In this document: in pieces, positions 34,561 through 46,215 of the stretch
Layout: the number at the start of each line of letters is the position of its first letter
How positions within the stretch are numbered: the stretch's first letter is position 1
Source of the DNA: Heliocidaris erythrogramma
Lineage: Eukaryota; Echinodermata; Echinoidea; Camarodonta; Echinometridae
DNA: 64,000 nucleotides
Direction of reading: 5' to 3'
Assembly (NCBI GenBank): GCA_025617745.1
Contig: CM046866.1
Span: 12,283,725 to 12,347,724 of the forward strand
Notes under the pieces: generated by a model
Told to the model about the DNA's origin: nothing
Database searches by the model: none
Seen by the model: the letters and a program-made list of their open reading frames with translations, nothing else
Made by a program: the position numbers and the translations under genes

Positions 34561-36169
34561 CAGGGGTGGTACGAGTAATATTTGATAAAACACAATTCTT
34601 ATAGGAGTAATGATATGCATATAGGTTTGTCTGATAAATCGGTTAATGTAGGTTGAATACTTGGCAGAATTTTTCTAATGCCATCAGCATTATTGGGCCA
34701 CGTAAATTTGACAGATTATTTAAAATTGCCAATTTGACTTTCCCCGCTTCCAAATTGCTTGCGGTACCAAATATCAATTCTTTACAGAAAATCGCATTTT
34801 TTTAAATGAAATGTAATACAGCCGCGTTATGGGCTGTTCAATGTATATAGTCACACAATTTCGTTTAATGTATTGATTACTAATTTGTTTTAAGATAAAA
34901 GTATATCCTGTACACATGTTTTCTTTTCTCTAAGATTTTTGAAAGTCATTGCTAAAGATCAAAGAGTAACAAAGAATAACATTTTTTTAACACATACTCA
35001 GAAATAAAACATCTTAAATCAATGTTGATTGCATAGATCACACTTTTTTAATTATATTTATACACAGTTTTAAAGTAGCCAATTAACTTGACTACTATGA
35101 AATGATGAATAGAAATTACCTCTTTTAGAATGACGTAGCTAAACAAAATAGCAACACGTGTCATGTTAAGATCTTTATATTTATGTCTTTAGTCTGTTTG
35201 AAATTGTAAATATGTCAAAAGTAATGAATGTTATATAAACACGACTGTGTCAAATGAGCTCTCAAATTGAAAAGACCAAAGGTATTACCATGTGATAATA
35301 TTGCAAGATATCCCGAACAACAAAACTATCAGCCAGCGCCAGCAGTATCCTGATAATGGTAACAAACTATATATGGAAACCAAATGTTAGCTAGGATTAT
35401 CATATGTCTAAGATACATGCCTGGATACATGATGCTAATACTAATGCTTGCCCTCGAACAGTTGGCATCGCATATGGATTAAGGTCATATAGAGGATGCT
35501 AAGATGGAACATGAAAATAAAGTAAACACGAAAAGATTAGATTACCTACCAGCAAACGACTGCTTTCGAATGTTAGTTTGGCGCCAGGAAAACGACCAAT
35601 TATTGCAAGCGGTAGTATGCGCCGCTGCGATGTGTATGCATAAATGACAAACACGATGCGTGCCCCATGTTTATTTTGATGATCATGATGTTATCATTTG
35701 TAAAAGATCCTATACTGACAGATTTTTTTTTTATTAAACCATTAAATTTGAGTTCTGTATACATGTAAAGAATAAAGTGTTGATAAGTTGGTATTTCAGG
35801 TTATGAGTTCTTGACATGCGCACCATGTTGATTTTGAGGACTATGCAGATATCATTATTTAGGTAATGACTCAGCGCTGCATTACTTCTTTGTCAGAATG
35901 AAACCGATCAAACTGACAGTCCTGAATACATGATGGGGAAACAAATACGTTGCTATTCCAGATTATTATTTTAAAAAGTGGAGAAAACAAAAGTCTATAC
36001 TCTATATGAATAAAAAATACTCAAATTTGTCAATTTACAATACATACTTCGGCGCCATTTCAGATTATCAGTTTAAAGTTCATCGTTTAAATTGCATGAA
36101 TCAATATGTTCATTCGTTATTTTAGCACAAAGGAATTCCACTCTCTAGTCTATTCATGTGACGAAATCG
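34561..36169. other. AT-rich non-coding stretch
   Basis: About 1.6 kb with no visible element. Includes a C13 run just upstream at 34217-34229. Confidence 0.5.
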
Positions 36170-36300
36170 ATTAATAATTAACCAAATATTATAAAAATAA
36201 TAATAGTAGTAATAATAGTACCACATAATAATAAATAACATTGTAAAGCGCATTGAAGTATTCACATAATGCGCTATATATAATGTTATTATTATAAATA
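36170..36300 (+). mobile_element. 3' end of a SINE with (ATT)n tail
   Basis: TTGTAAAGCGCATTGAAG, ATGCGCTATATATAATG and TTATTATTAT correspond to the 3' end of the full copy at 49.6 kb (TGTAAAGCGC, GGCGCTATATAAAT, ATTATT). Confidence 0.6.
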
Positions 36301-36607
36301 TTAAATATTTGCATTGATGGCAAATGGTGTTCACAAAATGAGGACGAAATGACTGTCCTTGGAAATACACATAGGATCGAAAAGTAATTTTCTACCATCG
36401 CATTGTAATCAAACTAACGCTAGAGTACAATAATTTATGAATTATTGATAAAGTAATCATTTTAATTGGAAATGGGCTACATAAATACAATAAACTACGT
36501 ATCTGAATAGAATGCGAGCAAATCGGAGGACGCACATGCAAGATCAGTAGACTGTTGAACGGAGTTTTCATTTGCAAGCCATCTATAAATTTCATAGTTA
36601 TTTCTGT
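36301..36607. other. Unique spacer
   Basis: Nothing recognised. Confidence 0.5.
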
Positions 36608-36680
36608 ATGTCTGTATGTATGTTTTTCTCGATCTGTCTCAATGTCTTTCTGCGTCGCTCTCTTTCTTCCTTTCTGTCTT

Positions 36681-36711
<31 letters not shown>

Positions 36712-36800
36712 TTTCTTGTTTACACCATTTTTCTCCGGTTGGTGTTGCGTGTAGGTTTTGCATCTCTCTCTCTCTCTATCTTTCTCTTTTCCTTTCTCCT
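36608..36800. repeat. CT-rich microsatellite
   Basis: Perfect (CT)n near 36686-36711 and 36763-36778, within a CTGT/TTTCT-rich tract. Confidence 0.9.
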
Positions 36801-37750
36801 TTTATTCCCCATATCAAATTTTACTTTCGCTCGGTCTAATCAAGTATGCTTTACTCTTCGAATCAAAGTCAAATTTCCAATCCCTCGCATTTCACAAGGA
36901 CGTATCCAGGGACATGATTATTATTTGTGCGAGTACCTAAGCATACCTTCGGGAAACAATGAAAGTTTTTGTTATCTCGACATTACCATGAAATGACATT
37001 ACCATTGACAAAAGCTGCCTGTAGCGAGCAGAACGTTATGATATTTCCGCTGTATATTTCTCTGTTTGTTTCAAGAATTATTTCAAGAACAAAAAAATCA
37101 GTTTTCTGTCTACGGACTTTTTTTTTTTTTTCTTTCTTTATGCCATTGTAGAGACACGGCAGACGTAGAAGTAATCGCGAGAAGATTCTAGTACATTGCA
37201 TGCTGCACTTGATATATTTCAAGCTTTATGTGTACGATGGATGTCACTCCCGTACGGAGAGTCAACGACAGCGAAATTCGCAGACGCAGTCCGACTTCAG
37301 CGAAATAACGCCTCGTCATTTCGATTGCCTCAGTGCATGAGCTAATCATCCCGTAAATGCGATTAAACCATAAGCCAGTAGTAATTCAATGCAATGTTCT
37401 CACTGTTCATTTTGCGATCATCCTTTGTACAATGTCACCTTCCCATGGTGCGTCAAAGATTACACCCGTCGCTGACGCAGCACTATACGTCAGACAAAAT
37501 TGACGCCTCGTGGAGCAACGGCCATTTTAATACGCAGATAGTACAAGGTATGATGATGTGTGTATCCCATAAACTCATGACCTGTCCGTTATTACCAGCA
37601 TGTGAGTGAGCTCAGTATAAAAGAGAAATTCTTCGAAATGAAATATAGGCCACCCTTAATTGAAGTTAAAATAGCTACTCCATCCATTCAGCAGATTTAT
37701 AACGGATCAAGGAGGAAGCTTTACAGCCGTTTCCAGGTACCTGTATATCT
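36801..37750. other. Non-coding stretch, nothing recognised
   Basis: Slightly GC-richer near 37240-37510 (CGTCA-type words) but no frame or promoter I can support. Confidence 0.45.
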
Positions 37751-37882
37751 GGGGGACGTTTCATCAAGCGTATTGTCGGTGATTTTTACTGACAAATTTG
37801 CTCTCAGCCACTCAGATGCAAGGATTTCAGTAGCTTATAACAGTTATTACAACTTGTCATCGATGACAAGTTTTATGAAACA
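37751..37882 (+). mobile_element. MITE family GGGGAGCGTTTCAT, copy 3 (hybrid arms)
   Basis: The left arm is of the CATCAAGCG type (GGGGGACGTTTCATCAAGCG). The right arm is of the other type (GATGACAAGTTTTATGAAAC). The core AAGGATTTCAGTAGCTTATA matches copy 4 exactly. The mixed ends suggest recombination or gene conversion between subfamilies. Confidence 0.8.
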
Positions 37883-38689
37883 GGATCGGTGGTGTGGTGG
37901 TGCGGGAAGGGGGGGGGGGGGGGGGGTTGTGGAGGTGTAAGAAATGCCACGATGGAAATGTCAGGTGGATATTTTAAAACCAAACTAAATACCGTGCAAT
38001 ATCCAGTCGAATAAACGTAAATGCATGATCGGGGAATGCTCGTAACATATAAAAACAAAATGTTATCGTATTTCTGGGAGGTAACCTGGGTTGATTCAAG
38101 TTGCCACGCTCGAAATGTCGGGATGAAATTTTGCACAAAAAGTAAAACGTGGGCGAAATGCATAAACCTAAAGGATCTAATCTTGATTAAAATTAATTTT
38201 TTACTATCCCTTCCTTTCAATTTATTACCAGTGCGTTCAGTGGCGTAGAGTGTCCAGACATTGAGGGAGGGGGGGGGGGGGGGGGGGAGAGAGATATCAT
38301 GGTCTTACTTGGTAGATGTAATGCGAATTAACAATACCACCATAAGGGTAGGGGTAGAAGGGGCGTATCTTTTTCCTTTTACGTTCCCTCCCGCTCCCAA
38401 TCTTTCTTTCTCATTGCCTTTTTTTCTCACTTTTTTCCTGTCCTCGCCACCCCATAATAGATAGGTACGTGCTTCGTGGCCCCTGAATCTGCCCGCTGCC
38501 AGTGACGTAGATATGGGGGCCGGGGGTGGGGGGGCGTGCGCACCTCAATCGAATAGCGAAAGGGGGAGGAATGACTAGAGAGAGAAAGGAAGGAGGGGTA
38601 GGTTACACTGAATAAGACGATACCACCCCATCTCAAACCCTCCCCTCACTCGAGGGCCGTGTATTCTGTTGCTTTTCTTTGTCAGACCA
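37883..38689. other. Non-coding stretch with two long G runs
   Basis: G18 at 37909-37926 and G19 at 38269-38287. The second follows CAGTGGCGTAGAGTG, resembling the tip of a G-run element. No complete inverted pair delimited. Confidence 0.45.
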
Positions 38690-38865
38690 ATACGCCCCCA
38701 TTAGAGTACCCCTATAAAGAGAGTAGCGACATAGACGTCTGACTTTTCGGGAAACAAAATGGCGTTTGAATTCTTTCTATTGAGAACACCCAGGTGCTCA
38801 TCGGAATTGAATAGAAATGTTGCATAGCAGTGGAAACAAAATGGCGTTCAAATGGCATCAGCACC
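38690..38865 (+). repeat. Dispersed repeat, copy 2 (see 34313)
   Basis: Shares the GACGT-CTTTTC-GGAAACAAAATGGCGTT block with copy 1, then repeats its GGAAACAAAATGGCGTT part again about 75 bp later. Confidence 0.6.
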
Positions 38866-40312
38866 CCCTCAGTGGCTGGTTACGCCACTTTGTGATTAGC
38901 TAATATGAGAGTGCCTAGCGGCTATGATAGTGAGCTTCTTTCATAATACCATCATCCTATCTATCATGTCTATAGAATATCCTGGATGCTTTTAGAGGAT
39001 GTAATCATAAAATTATCCATTCATATACTTGCGAGATTCGTCATGGAATCTAATATTCGTCTTTGAGGACATAAATTGAAACCCGTAGCGTGTCCCATTA
39101 ACGAATTTCTGCTTCGTGATGTAAATGCTTATACAAACACAAAGTGGATCCAAAAAGTCCGTTCTTATCACAAATCACCATACCTTTTTTTATTACCGCT
39201 CTTTTTTCACCTGCAAGCAATTTCATTTTCAACTACTACTCGAGACAAAGACCTATTTTACATTTACATTTCGGAACACTTTAAACATGCTAGAAAAGCT
39301 GCTATCGAAACACTTCAGAGTCCACAGGTTATCACTTATGTTAGAGTGTATAAAAACAAAAATCTTCAGCAACACATATAAAGTATTGTCTTTACCACTT
39401 CAAACATTTTTGTCAGTATGACCGTTTCTATTTTCTCCTTGGTCATATCGTACTTCGACTTATCAAAAGCAAGAAATGAGCTACTTTCATTTCTAAAGCA
39501 CCATTTTGGGGTCCATATGATTTAATAATCAAGTGCTCGATGATACTGTCCATTGATGGAGGAGAACGAATCAGGTTTTCAAGAAAGCTCGATAAATTAG
39601 TATTCTACTTTCTGGACGTGAAAAGGGACGTTCGGGCAAGAGTGAATCAAGGATTATGTAAAAGGAAGGGAAATCCATGCCGACAGAGGTTCATCACATT
39701 TTTTCATGTGCCTTTTGGGCAGAAAACTTTTCAAATGGGAGGGGCTCATTTTATGGGTTGCGTATTGAAGGCATGCATTTGAGGATTCAAAGGGGGGGGG
39801 GGGGGGAGGTATGAGGCGGTAGTACACCCGTCGAACCCCCAATCTGCTAGTGGTTCAGTGACACGTTTAAATATCATGAATGATGTAGAAATGTGTCTTA
39901 AATGATGGCTAAACGTCGGAGGTTCTTTACCTCGATCTGAAAGCAACCGATGGTTCTGTTTTTTAAGTATGTGCAATTTGCATCCGAAGCGGTAGCCCAC
40001 TCACTGTGAGTTGCGTTTGAACAACCAATGTCAGCTTAGTAAGCACCAAAAGAAGCATTTTCAGCACATTTCTAACGATTTAACTCCCGAAAATCAAAGA
40101 AAAAGCAAGGACTGTAATGAGTTTTAAGGAGTTGATGTTGATGTCTACTTTAACTGACCGCTAAGAAAACAAATACATGTTATGCTTGTTGATAAGCAAC
40201 TTGTGAAACTGTTGTTTTAAAGTTTTAATTCATACACAACAAAAGTTAATGGTAAATGAGGATTGATTCCTATATCAAACAGAAATTAGCCCAACGATTT
40301 TCTTTTTAACCC
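38866..40312. other. Non-coding stretch with a G15 run
   Basis: G run at 39792-39806. Otherwise AT-rich and featureless. Confidence 0.5.
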
Positions 40313-40375
40313 GGGACCTCCCGGTTATCATGAGACCACTGCTCTGCCAATGAGCCACTGCAGCTGCTCGATGCC
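40313..40375 (-). mobile_element. tRNA-like SINE head, truncated
   Basis: On minus: GTGGCTCATTGGCAGAGC (box A region), GTCTCATGATAAC (anticodon-arm-like), then GGTCCCGGGTT (partial box B) breaking off into A-rich DNA. Confidence 0.5.
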
Positions 40376-41812
40376 AAAAAATATTGTGTCTTTTTTCAAG
40401 TGTTTCCATTTCTTTCTCATTTTTTGTTTTGTTTTGAGAGAGGTTGAAGCAAGCTTTTGAATTCGACATGTGTTTAGAGTAGGTGAGTAAATATTTTAAT
40501 AATAATTTACGGTTACCGTAATTAGTTTTACTTTTACTGCAAGTAAAAAATGTCTTTATTTTGATCTGCAATATTCATTGAATGATTGCTTCTAAACGAT
40601 GTCTCACAATCAAAACAGCCTATTTCGATCGCATGAATGACGGGATAGCACTAGTTGACTTCCTGATTTCTCCACCCTTTGCAATTACATAAATCATATC
40701 GTCGCTGAGTGGGGCCCCACGACGCGACTTTTGTCGAAGCACCCCGGCAATTTGTGAAAATATCAATGCCTGTTTGTCCCTGGGGCATTGGTGTAACCCA
40801 GTTACGGCAACAGATATCTCTGTTAGATTATGACAGATCTGACAGTACCTCGAAGATTTGTTTTTACGAGTAGGAGTGACGGGGGATATTACGAAAGCAG
40901 TTTTTTAAAAAGAAAAATTTCTCCGTCATCAATATAATCCTCATAAATATATTTTTGTACTGAATAAGTATAAGCAGGATGGATTTTTTAAAATTGCTAT
41001 TTCGCTTCACTATAAAAAGGGGAAAAGTATACATATGTATATGAAAAATGGGGGTAAGAAAAATGCCCCACCCGAATTTAATTATGTATACGACAAACTT
41101 TGAAGAATTTATGCCCATCTCGGGAATAATTTGTAGAATTTGTTTACAATGCCTAATTTCACTGAAATTATGATAGTATAGCTGAGAGTCGCAGTGGGTG
41201 ATGCAAATGTTGTGAATTTGTTTTAAGTCTTTAGTACTAATAATCTCATCTAACATAAATTTGTAGTATACCTAGATTAAATTTAAAGAGAAATGTTGCT
41301 GGGCTAGCGCCATGAGCGTCCTTGGCGTGTGTGTGTGTGCTCTATAAGTTTTCACCATTATTATTATTATTATACTGTAATTGTTTATTATGTAATTACT
41401 TCATTTTTTATATTTTTCCATTTATGTAAACATTTCTAATCGTAATTTTGTTTGATATGTTGTTATTAAGTTGTATATATATGTTTGTTTGCTATGCAAA
41501 CACCACAAGACATTATGTGGAAATAAAGAAAACATTGAGCCTTGAAAAAAATTGTCCAATTATGATCAAAATAAAATTTAGTAGTGTAAATGGGCTAAAT
41601 ATTATCGGAGGTGAGTATGGACACAAACCTGCCCATGGTTGTTCTGACAATTAAGTCCCCCAAAGTTTGGCAGTTCCAATATATCTTAAAGAACTAATGC
41701 ATTGGTTTTTAACGAGATCTGTCATAAATATTCCCATAAGTTCCAGTTACCGGCGCTCAAAGCCCTTAATCATGTTAATCGCACATTATAAACATCATTG
41801 AACTAAGACCAG
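40376..41812. other. AT-rich non-coding stretch
   Basis: A 130-codon minus-strand frame (40864-41256) is AT-rich and Ile/Phe-heavy with no recognisable motif. Not called. Confidence 0.4.
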
Positions 41813-41957
41813 TGCCCTGTAACACAACGGTTTGCAATCAATCGCAAATTTGAAACAACCATTCTGATTGGTCTAAACGAGATGTTCATGAGACAATGAT
41901 TTTGATTGGCTACTGCAACTTTGCGACTGATTGCGAATCTTTGTGATACGGGGCCCC
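41813..41957. mobile_element. Palindromic MITE (~145 bp)
   Basis: The left GCCCTGTAACACAACGG...TTGCAATCAATCGCAAAT is mirrored by the right ACTGATTGCGAATCTTTGTGATACGGGGCCCC as an imperfect inverted pair of about 45 bp. Two ATTGG boxes (CTGATTGGTC, TTGATTGGCT) lie inside in the same direction. Non-coding. Confidence 0.7.
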
Positions 41958-42502
41958 TGAAGAGCATTGAACTATTCGTTTGACGCCTTCCTGCATCACA
42001 GAGCGTAAAATGCAATTGGTCAATTTCCCGTCATCCCACACACACACTGGCGAATCTGCGCACCTTGCACGATCGCAAGATGAGCACGTGACGAAGGCGC
42101 GTCGAACTGTTATGAAAATGTCAGGCGTTGTAGTGAAAATAAGGAAAGGGGAAAAGATAGTGACACAGGATTTTGGAAAATAGTGTTATAAAACTGAAAT
42201 AAACTGCAATGAGTAGTTAGGATTTTACGGGGTCGTATGGAACAGTGGCAAGGGTTCGTTGATAGGTTACGTTGCAACCTGACTGATCTGGCATGAAATG
42301 AAATCAAACGAGCTGACATTTGAATGACCGTTAGCTAATCTCATTTGGACATTAGATGCACACTCACAGAGAAAAATGTTCCCTGATGCAATAAATTCAC
42401 ACTTTTACACTAAACAAAACATAAAACTGCGATACCAATACAAAGTGCACTAAATAAGGATTAAAGGAAAAGAGAAAAAGAGACAAACATAGTGTGGGCA
42501 AG
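41958..42502. other. Non-coding stretch, nothing recognised
   Basis: Unique-looking DNA. Confidence 0.5.
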
Positions 42503-42650
42503 GGAGAGAGAGAGAGAGAGAGGGAGAGAGAGAGAGTGTGTGTGTGTGTGTGTGTGGGGGGGGGGGTTGTTTGTGTGTGTGTCCGAGACAAAGAGAGAGA
42601 CAGACAGACAGAGAGACAGAGAGACAGAGAAAGAGAGAGAAAAAAAGCCG
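42503..42650. repeat. GA / GT / GACA compound microsatellite
   Basis: (GA)n to 42536, (GT)n to 42555, a G run, a second GT array, then GACAGAGA variants. Confidence 0.9.
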
Positions 42651-43895
42651 AAAGAAAGATTGGAGGAACGGGTAATACCAGGCGGCCATATTTACGATGT
42701 TACACCACGATATATCACGATCTGCTACGATCTATTTCCAGGTGGAGTTGATGTTCTCTGTTCGCAGCAAGATGTGGTGTATATATCTGCTTTCCACAGA
42801 ACTATTCTGTACTGAGTCTGGAGTAAAGTAAACTAATCCCCAGCTAGTCATGTCTTTCAATTGACTGCAAATTGCATTGAGAGCAGCGAAAACCAATTTC
42901 CCAAGGAGACAGTCAGGAGCTTCTAATTAGAAGCTCGTTAAATATCGTGTTGGTACATTGTGGAAGTGACGCCTGACATAGGAAAAAAAAACATGACATG
43001 AAGGTGATGCGTTTGAGTACTACTAGATTCCTATTTCATATGCTGCATTGCCACATATTTATGAAAGCAGACGTGTAGTGAAATATCCTAACAAGAAATA
43101 TAGTGTGTGCACATAAGTTGAGCTATGCATGAGGCAACTGCATACAAAATTCGTACCATTGCATTCAGTTTTAATAGTGCGCTTAGCTTTCATTTTGTTC
43201 AAGGCCGTTCCAGGGGGGCAATTAAAAGCATGAAAACATTTTTCCTTCATGTATCAAACTACTTCTTTGATGTTTTCATTTCCCTCTTTCCGTTGCGTTC
43301 AGCAGAGCAGAATTGCTTTTCATCTTGTTTAATGCTACCAGCGAGCGATTGATATCATGAGGGCACTTTTCATCGTGGATTATTTCTAATGACTTCTTCA
43401 TTTTTCATCCCCCGTATTTTCTACGGTTAATAATGATTCTCCATATACATGATATATAAATATCGACTATTAACCTAGATAACTTTTGAAAGACAGTTTT
43501 CGGTCAATCAATCTTCATTGATATTCAACACACAAATCAATCTGACAATTAAGGCAAAGTTTATTTCCACCTAAAATTTAAGGTTATCATAATTTCGTTC
43601 TTCCATGAAAAAGGTAAACATGTTCATTTGTTGAACGGGAATGACCCCATTATTCACGAAATGCTGAATAAAATGAACGGTATATCCACTGAATGGTGTA
43701 ATGTTCTCTCCACTGAATTATGCATGCTGGACTGGATATTATCACCACTTCGCTGTCGTCACTGTATCGCGTCAAGAAACGGATACCAATCTTCATCATC
43801 TTCCAACCGCTCATTTTGGGGCAAACCTGAGAAAACCACACCGGATGAGCCCGACACTTTCAAGTGTTATAAGAAGTTACAGGAGAACAGTTAAC
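42651..43895. other. Non-coding stretch, nothing recognised
   Basis: TTTCCAG near 42740 is followed by an open frame of only ~20 codons. Not called. Confidence 0.45.
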
Positions 43896-44090
43896 ATGAA
43901 TAGGGGTACACACTACCCCCCCCCCCCCCAGTCCGATCAACCTATCAATAGGGTTAATAACGATGACCACAAATGAAAGCGCAACGCCTAAAAAGGAATA
44001 AAAAGGAAAAGAGGTACATACTACCCCCCCCCCCCCTCCCCCGGTAACAAAACTATCAAAAGGCTAATGAGGATAGCCACAAATGAAAAA
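43896..44090 (+). repeat. ~108-bp tandem duplication containing C runs
   Basis: Both units read GGGTACACACTAC/AGGTACATACTAC, then C14 or C13, then ACTATCAA-type and GATAGCCACAAATGAAA-type blocks. The long C run is part of the duplicated unit. Confidence 0.75.
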
Positions 44091-44163
44091 AAATAAGGAC
44101 TATAAGGGAATCCCAATCCCAGTCCTTTTTCAATAAGATGACTATTAGTATTTTTAGAGTTAC

Positions 44164-44448
44164 CTTTGACCAAATGTGAACGCAAAAGTGAAAACAGTTT
44201 TGCTGAATGCAAAACCAACATGAAGTAGAAAGCGCACGTCATATGACCACTTGGTACTGTTTTCTTTCATGTTAGCATCAACGATTCGTGGAATATGGAA
44301 CGTTTTAATAAACATTCTTCTAATTTTTAACCGACTCTTTGTTTCATTACAAAGTAATACAAGGTCAAATGAACTCACTTCTGCAACTCGTACCCCCTCC
44401 TTTCCTTTCTCGACACCTCTCAATTTCTTTCTTATTTGATATTTTGTT
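44164..44448 (-). CDS. Possible internal exon, unknown protein
   Basis: Not a family I recognise. On minus, a textbook acceptor (TTATTACTTTTCAG) and a good donor (CAAAG|GTAACT) bound 285 nt that are open throughout in one frame and not low-complexity. The frame starts TKYQIRKKLRGVEKGKEGVR and passes through a basic N-terminal half to an aromatic/Val-rich end (VFTFAFTFGQ). It enters needing two bases and leaves two bases (symmetrical 2-2 phase). A second donor (GTGAGT) about 70 nt in would give a shorter exon. The 56.4-kb first-exon donor has the matching phase. Against it: moderate AT content and no known homology. Confidence 0.27.
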
Positions 44449-45175
44449 CTGAAAAGTAATAAATAAGAAACTTGTTGTGAAGGGCATGTACAAATTAAAT
44501 TGAATGAGGACAATTTTTGTGGAATTTTATATACAGGAAAAATAAAAAAATCATTAATAATATGGAACGCCCACCCCCTCCTTAATATTACAACATCCGG
44601 TAGAGAAATTAGGGATCAATTAAACTTGGCGTAAGAAGCAAGGGAAGTTAGAGGGACGTCGAAGTTGATCTTTTGTTAAAGATGACGCTTTAAACTCAAG
44701 GTTTACTTTTAACCGAGTTTGTAAATACCGACGTATACGGGCCATAGACTCATACAAAAATACAAAAACGTGAAAACTATACATTTATATACGTAATGAG
44801 TGTTCCGCAAGCCTGTTGTTTGCTTCGTTTTCAAGATACCTCCTTCATTTAGTACATGCAAAACAAAAATGCACTCCCTTAAACCATGGCCTTTCATTAA
44901 AAATGTTATTTCCGTGAAGCATATTAATTTCTTAATAAGGCCTGTCGTCTCTTAATTGGCTTGTCAAATATGCCAAATCACTGGTTTTTCATTTTCATCC
45001 CCGTGTTAGTTTCCAAGGTGATAGCATACAGCTTCGTATATTTCTATTCGAATTACATTAATTTCATCTGGAGTGATAATGTAACAAACAAGCTAAAATC
45101 GAGAACATATTCTCCTGACATTATTACAAATCTAGTGAAACATTTGTAATTCATTTTTGTGTTGATCATCATTGC
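44449..45175. other. AT-rich non-coding stretch
   Basis: Nothing recognised. Confidence 0.5.
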
Positions 45176-45431
45176 GGCGTTTTTCATCTCTCTTTCTCTC
45201 TCTCCCTCTCTATCTCTTTTCCATTTGTTTTAGGTTTCTGCTCCTCTTTCTCTCTTCCCCCACCTTGTTTCCCTTCTCACTCTCTCTTCCTTCCTCGTTC
45301 CTCCTCCTCTTTGTGTGTGGGTGTGTGTGTGTGTGTGTGAGTGCGTGTGTGAGTCTCTCTTCCTCAATTCCATCTGTTTTCTCTGGCTTTCCCTACTTTT
45401 TCACCTCCTCTCCCCTTCTCCTTCTCCCTTT

Positions 45432-45468
<37 letters not shown>

Positions 45469-45475
45469 ACTCGTG
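45176..45475. repeat. CT-rich block with an internal GT array
   Basis: CT tracts flank (GT)n at about 45311-45352. A perfect (CT)n lies at 45438-45465. Confidence 0.9.
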
Positions 45476-46135
45476 TTCCTTTCCCCTATCTACCATTGTT
45501 ACTTCTATCTAATCATATTTCTAAACCACCGCAGAGACCCAGCGCGCTAAGCGGCTGCGCCCGGCCGCCGGTCATACTCCAAAGTGATATCCAAACAATC
45601 TGTAGCCATCCATGTGTGGGATCGCCATGAAACTGACGAAATCAGGCATGGGGAAGCTTGGGAGCGGAAACTGATTAAAGTGATGTCGTCCGGAGGGGAC
45701 CATCATTTTGATCCCCCGACTTCTTCTTGTCAAGTATGTCAGCAAAGACTGATCCCCACAGGGCTGACGTTAATAGGTGCGTGTAAAGACTTCGGGGCAT
45801 AACAGGTGAAACATTAGATAAGCGCATGCAGACCCGTTTTAATAATGTTCTGGAAACTGTCTGTACATGGTATTGCAACGTTGATTGAACGGAACAGAAC
45901 TTGAAAGTGCGTGGTGTTTTGCAAGTAATCGGAATATATATCGGTGTCCATTGCTCTAATTGAACGCTTAGGGCCTGAAATATCTTTACAAAAAAAAAAA
46001 AAAGTCGGCAGTGTTTTCATATCTACTGCAGATAAAGAATCACATCATCATCATCGGAGAGAAAAAATATCTCTCCGGGTAAAGTCATTGATTTTGCTAA
46101 CGTATTGATTATGAAACTCTAATGAAATATCTTTA
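45476..46135. other. Non-coding stretch with an unexplained GC-richer patch
   Basis: 45535-45790 is GC-richer than the surroundings and carries a ~75-codon plus-strand frame (passing through SVAIHVWDRHETDEI), but its acceptor side is weak and I cannot name a product. Confidence 0.3.
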
Positions 46136-46215
46136 GTTTAACCCAGTGGTGATACAAAGATTGGTATTCTTTGCCAGGGGATGGGGTTCGATACCCGATG
46201 GAAACACGTTTCCAA
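46136..46215 (+). mobile_element. Decayed tRNA-like SINE head
   Basis: CCCAGTGGTGATACAAAG resembles a box A region and GGGGTTCGATACCC is a good box B. The body that follows is not recognisable. Confidence 0.4.

Noticed and set aside
40864..41256. 130-codon minus-strand frame
   Set aside because: AT-rich, Ile/Phe-heavy, no recognised motif and no splice support.
45535..45802. GC-richer plus-strand frame as an exon
   Set aside because: The acceptor is weak and it begins shortly after an in-frame stop in a GC-rich patch. No product can be named.
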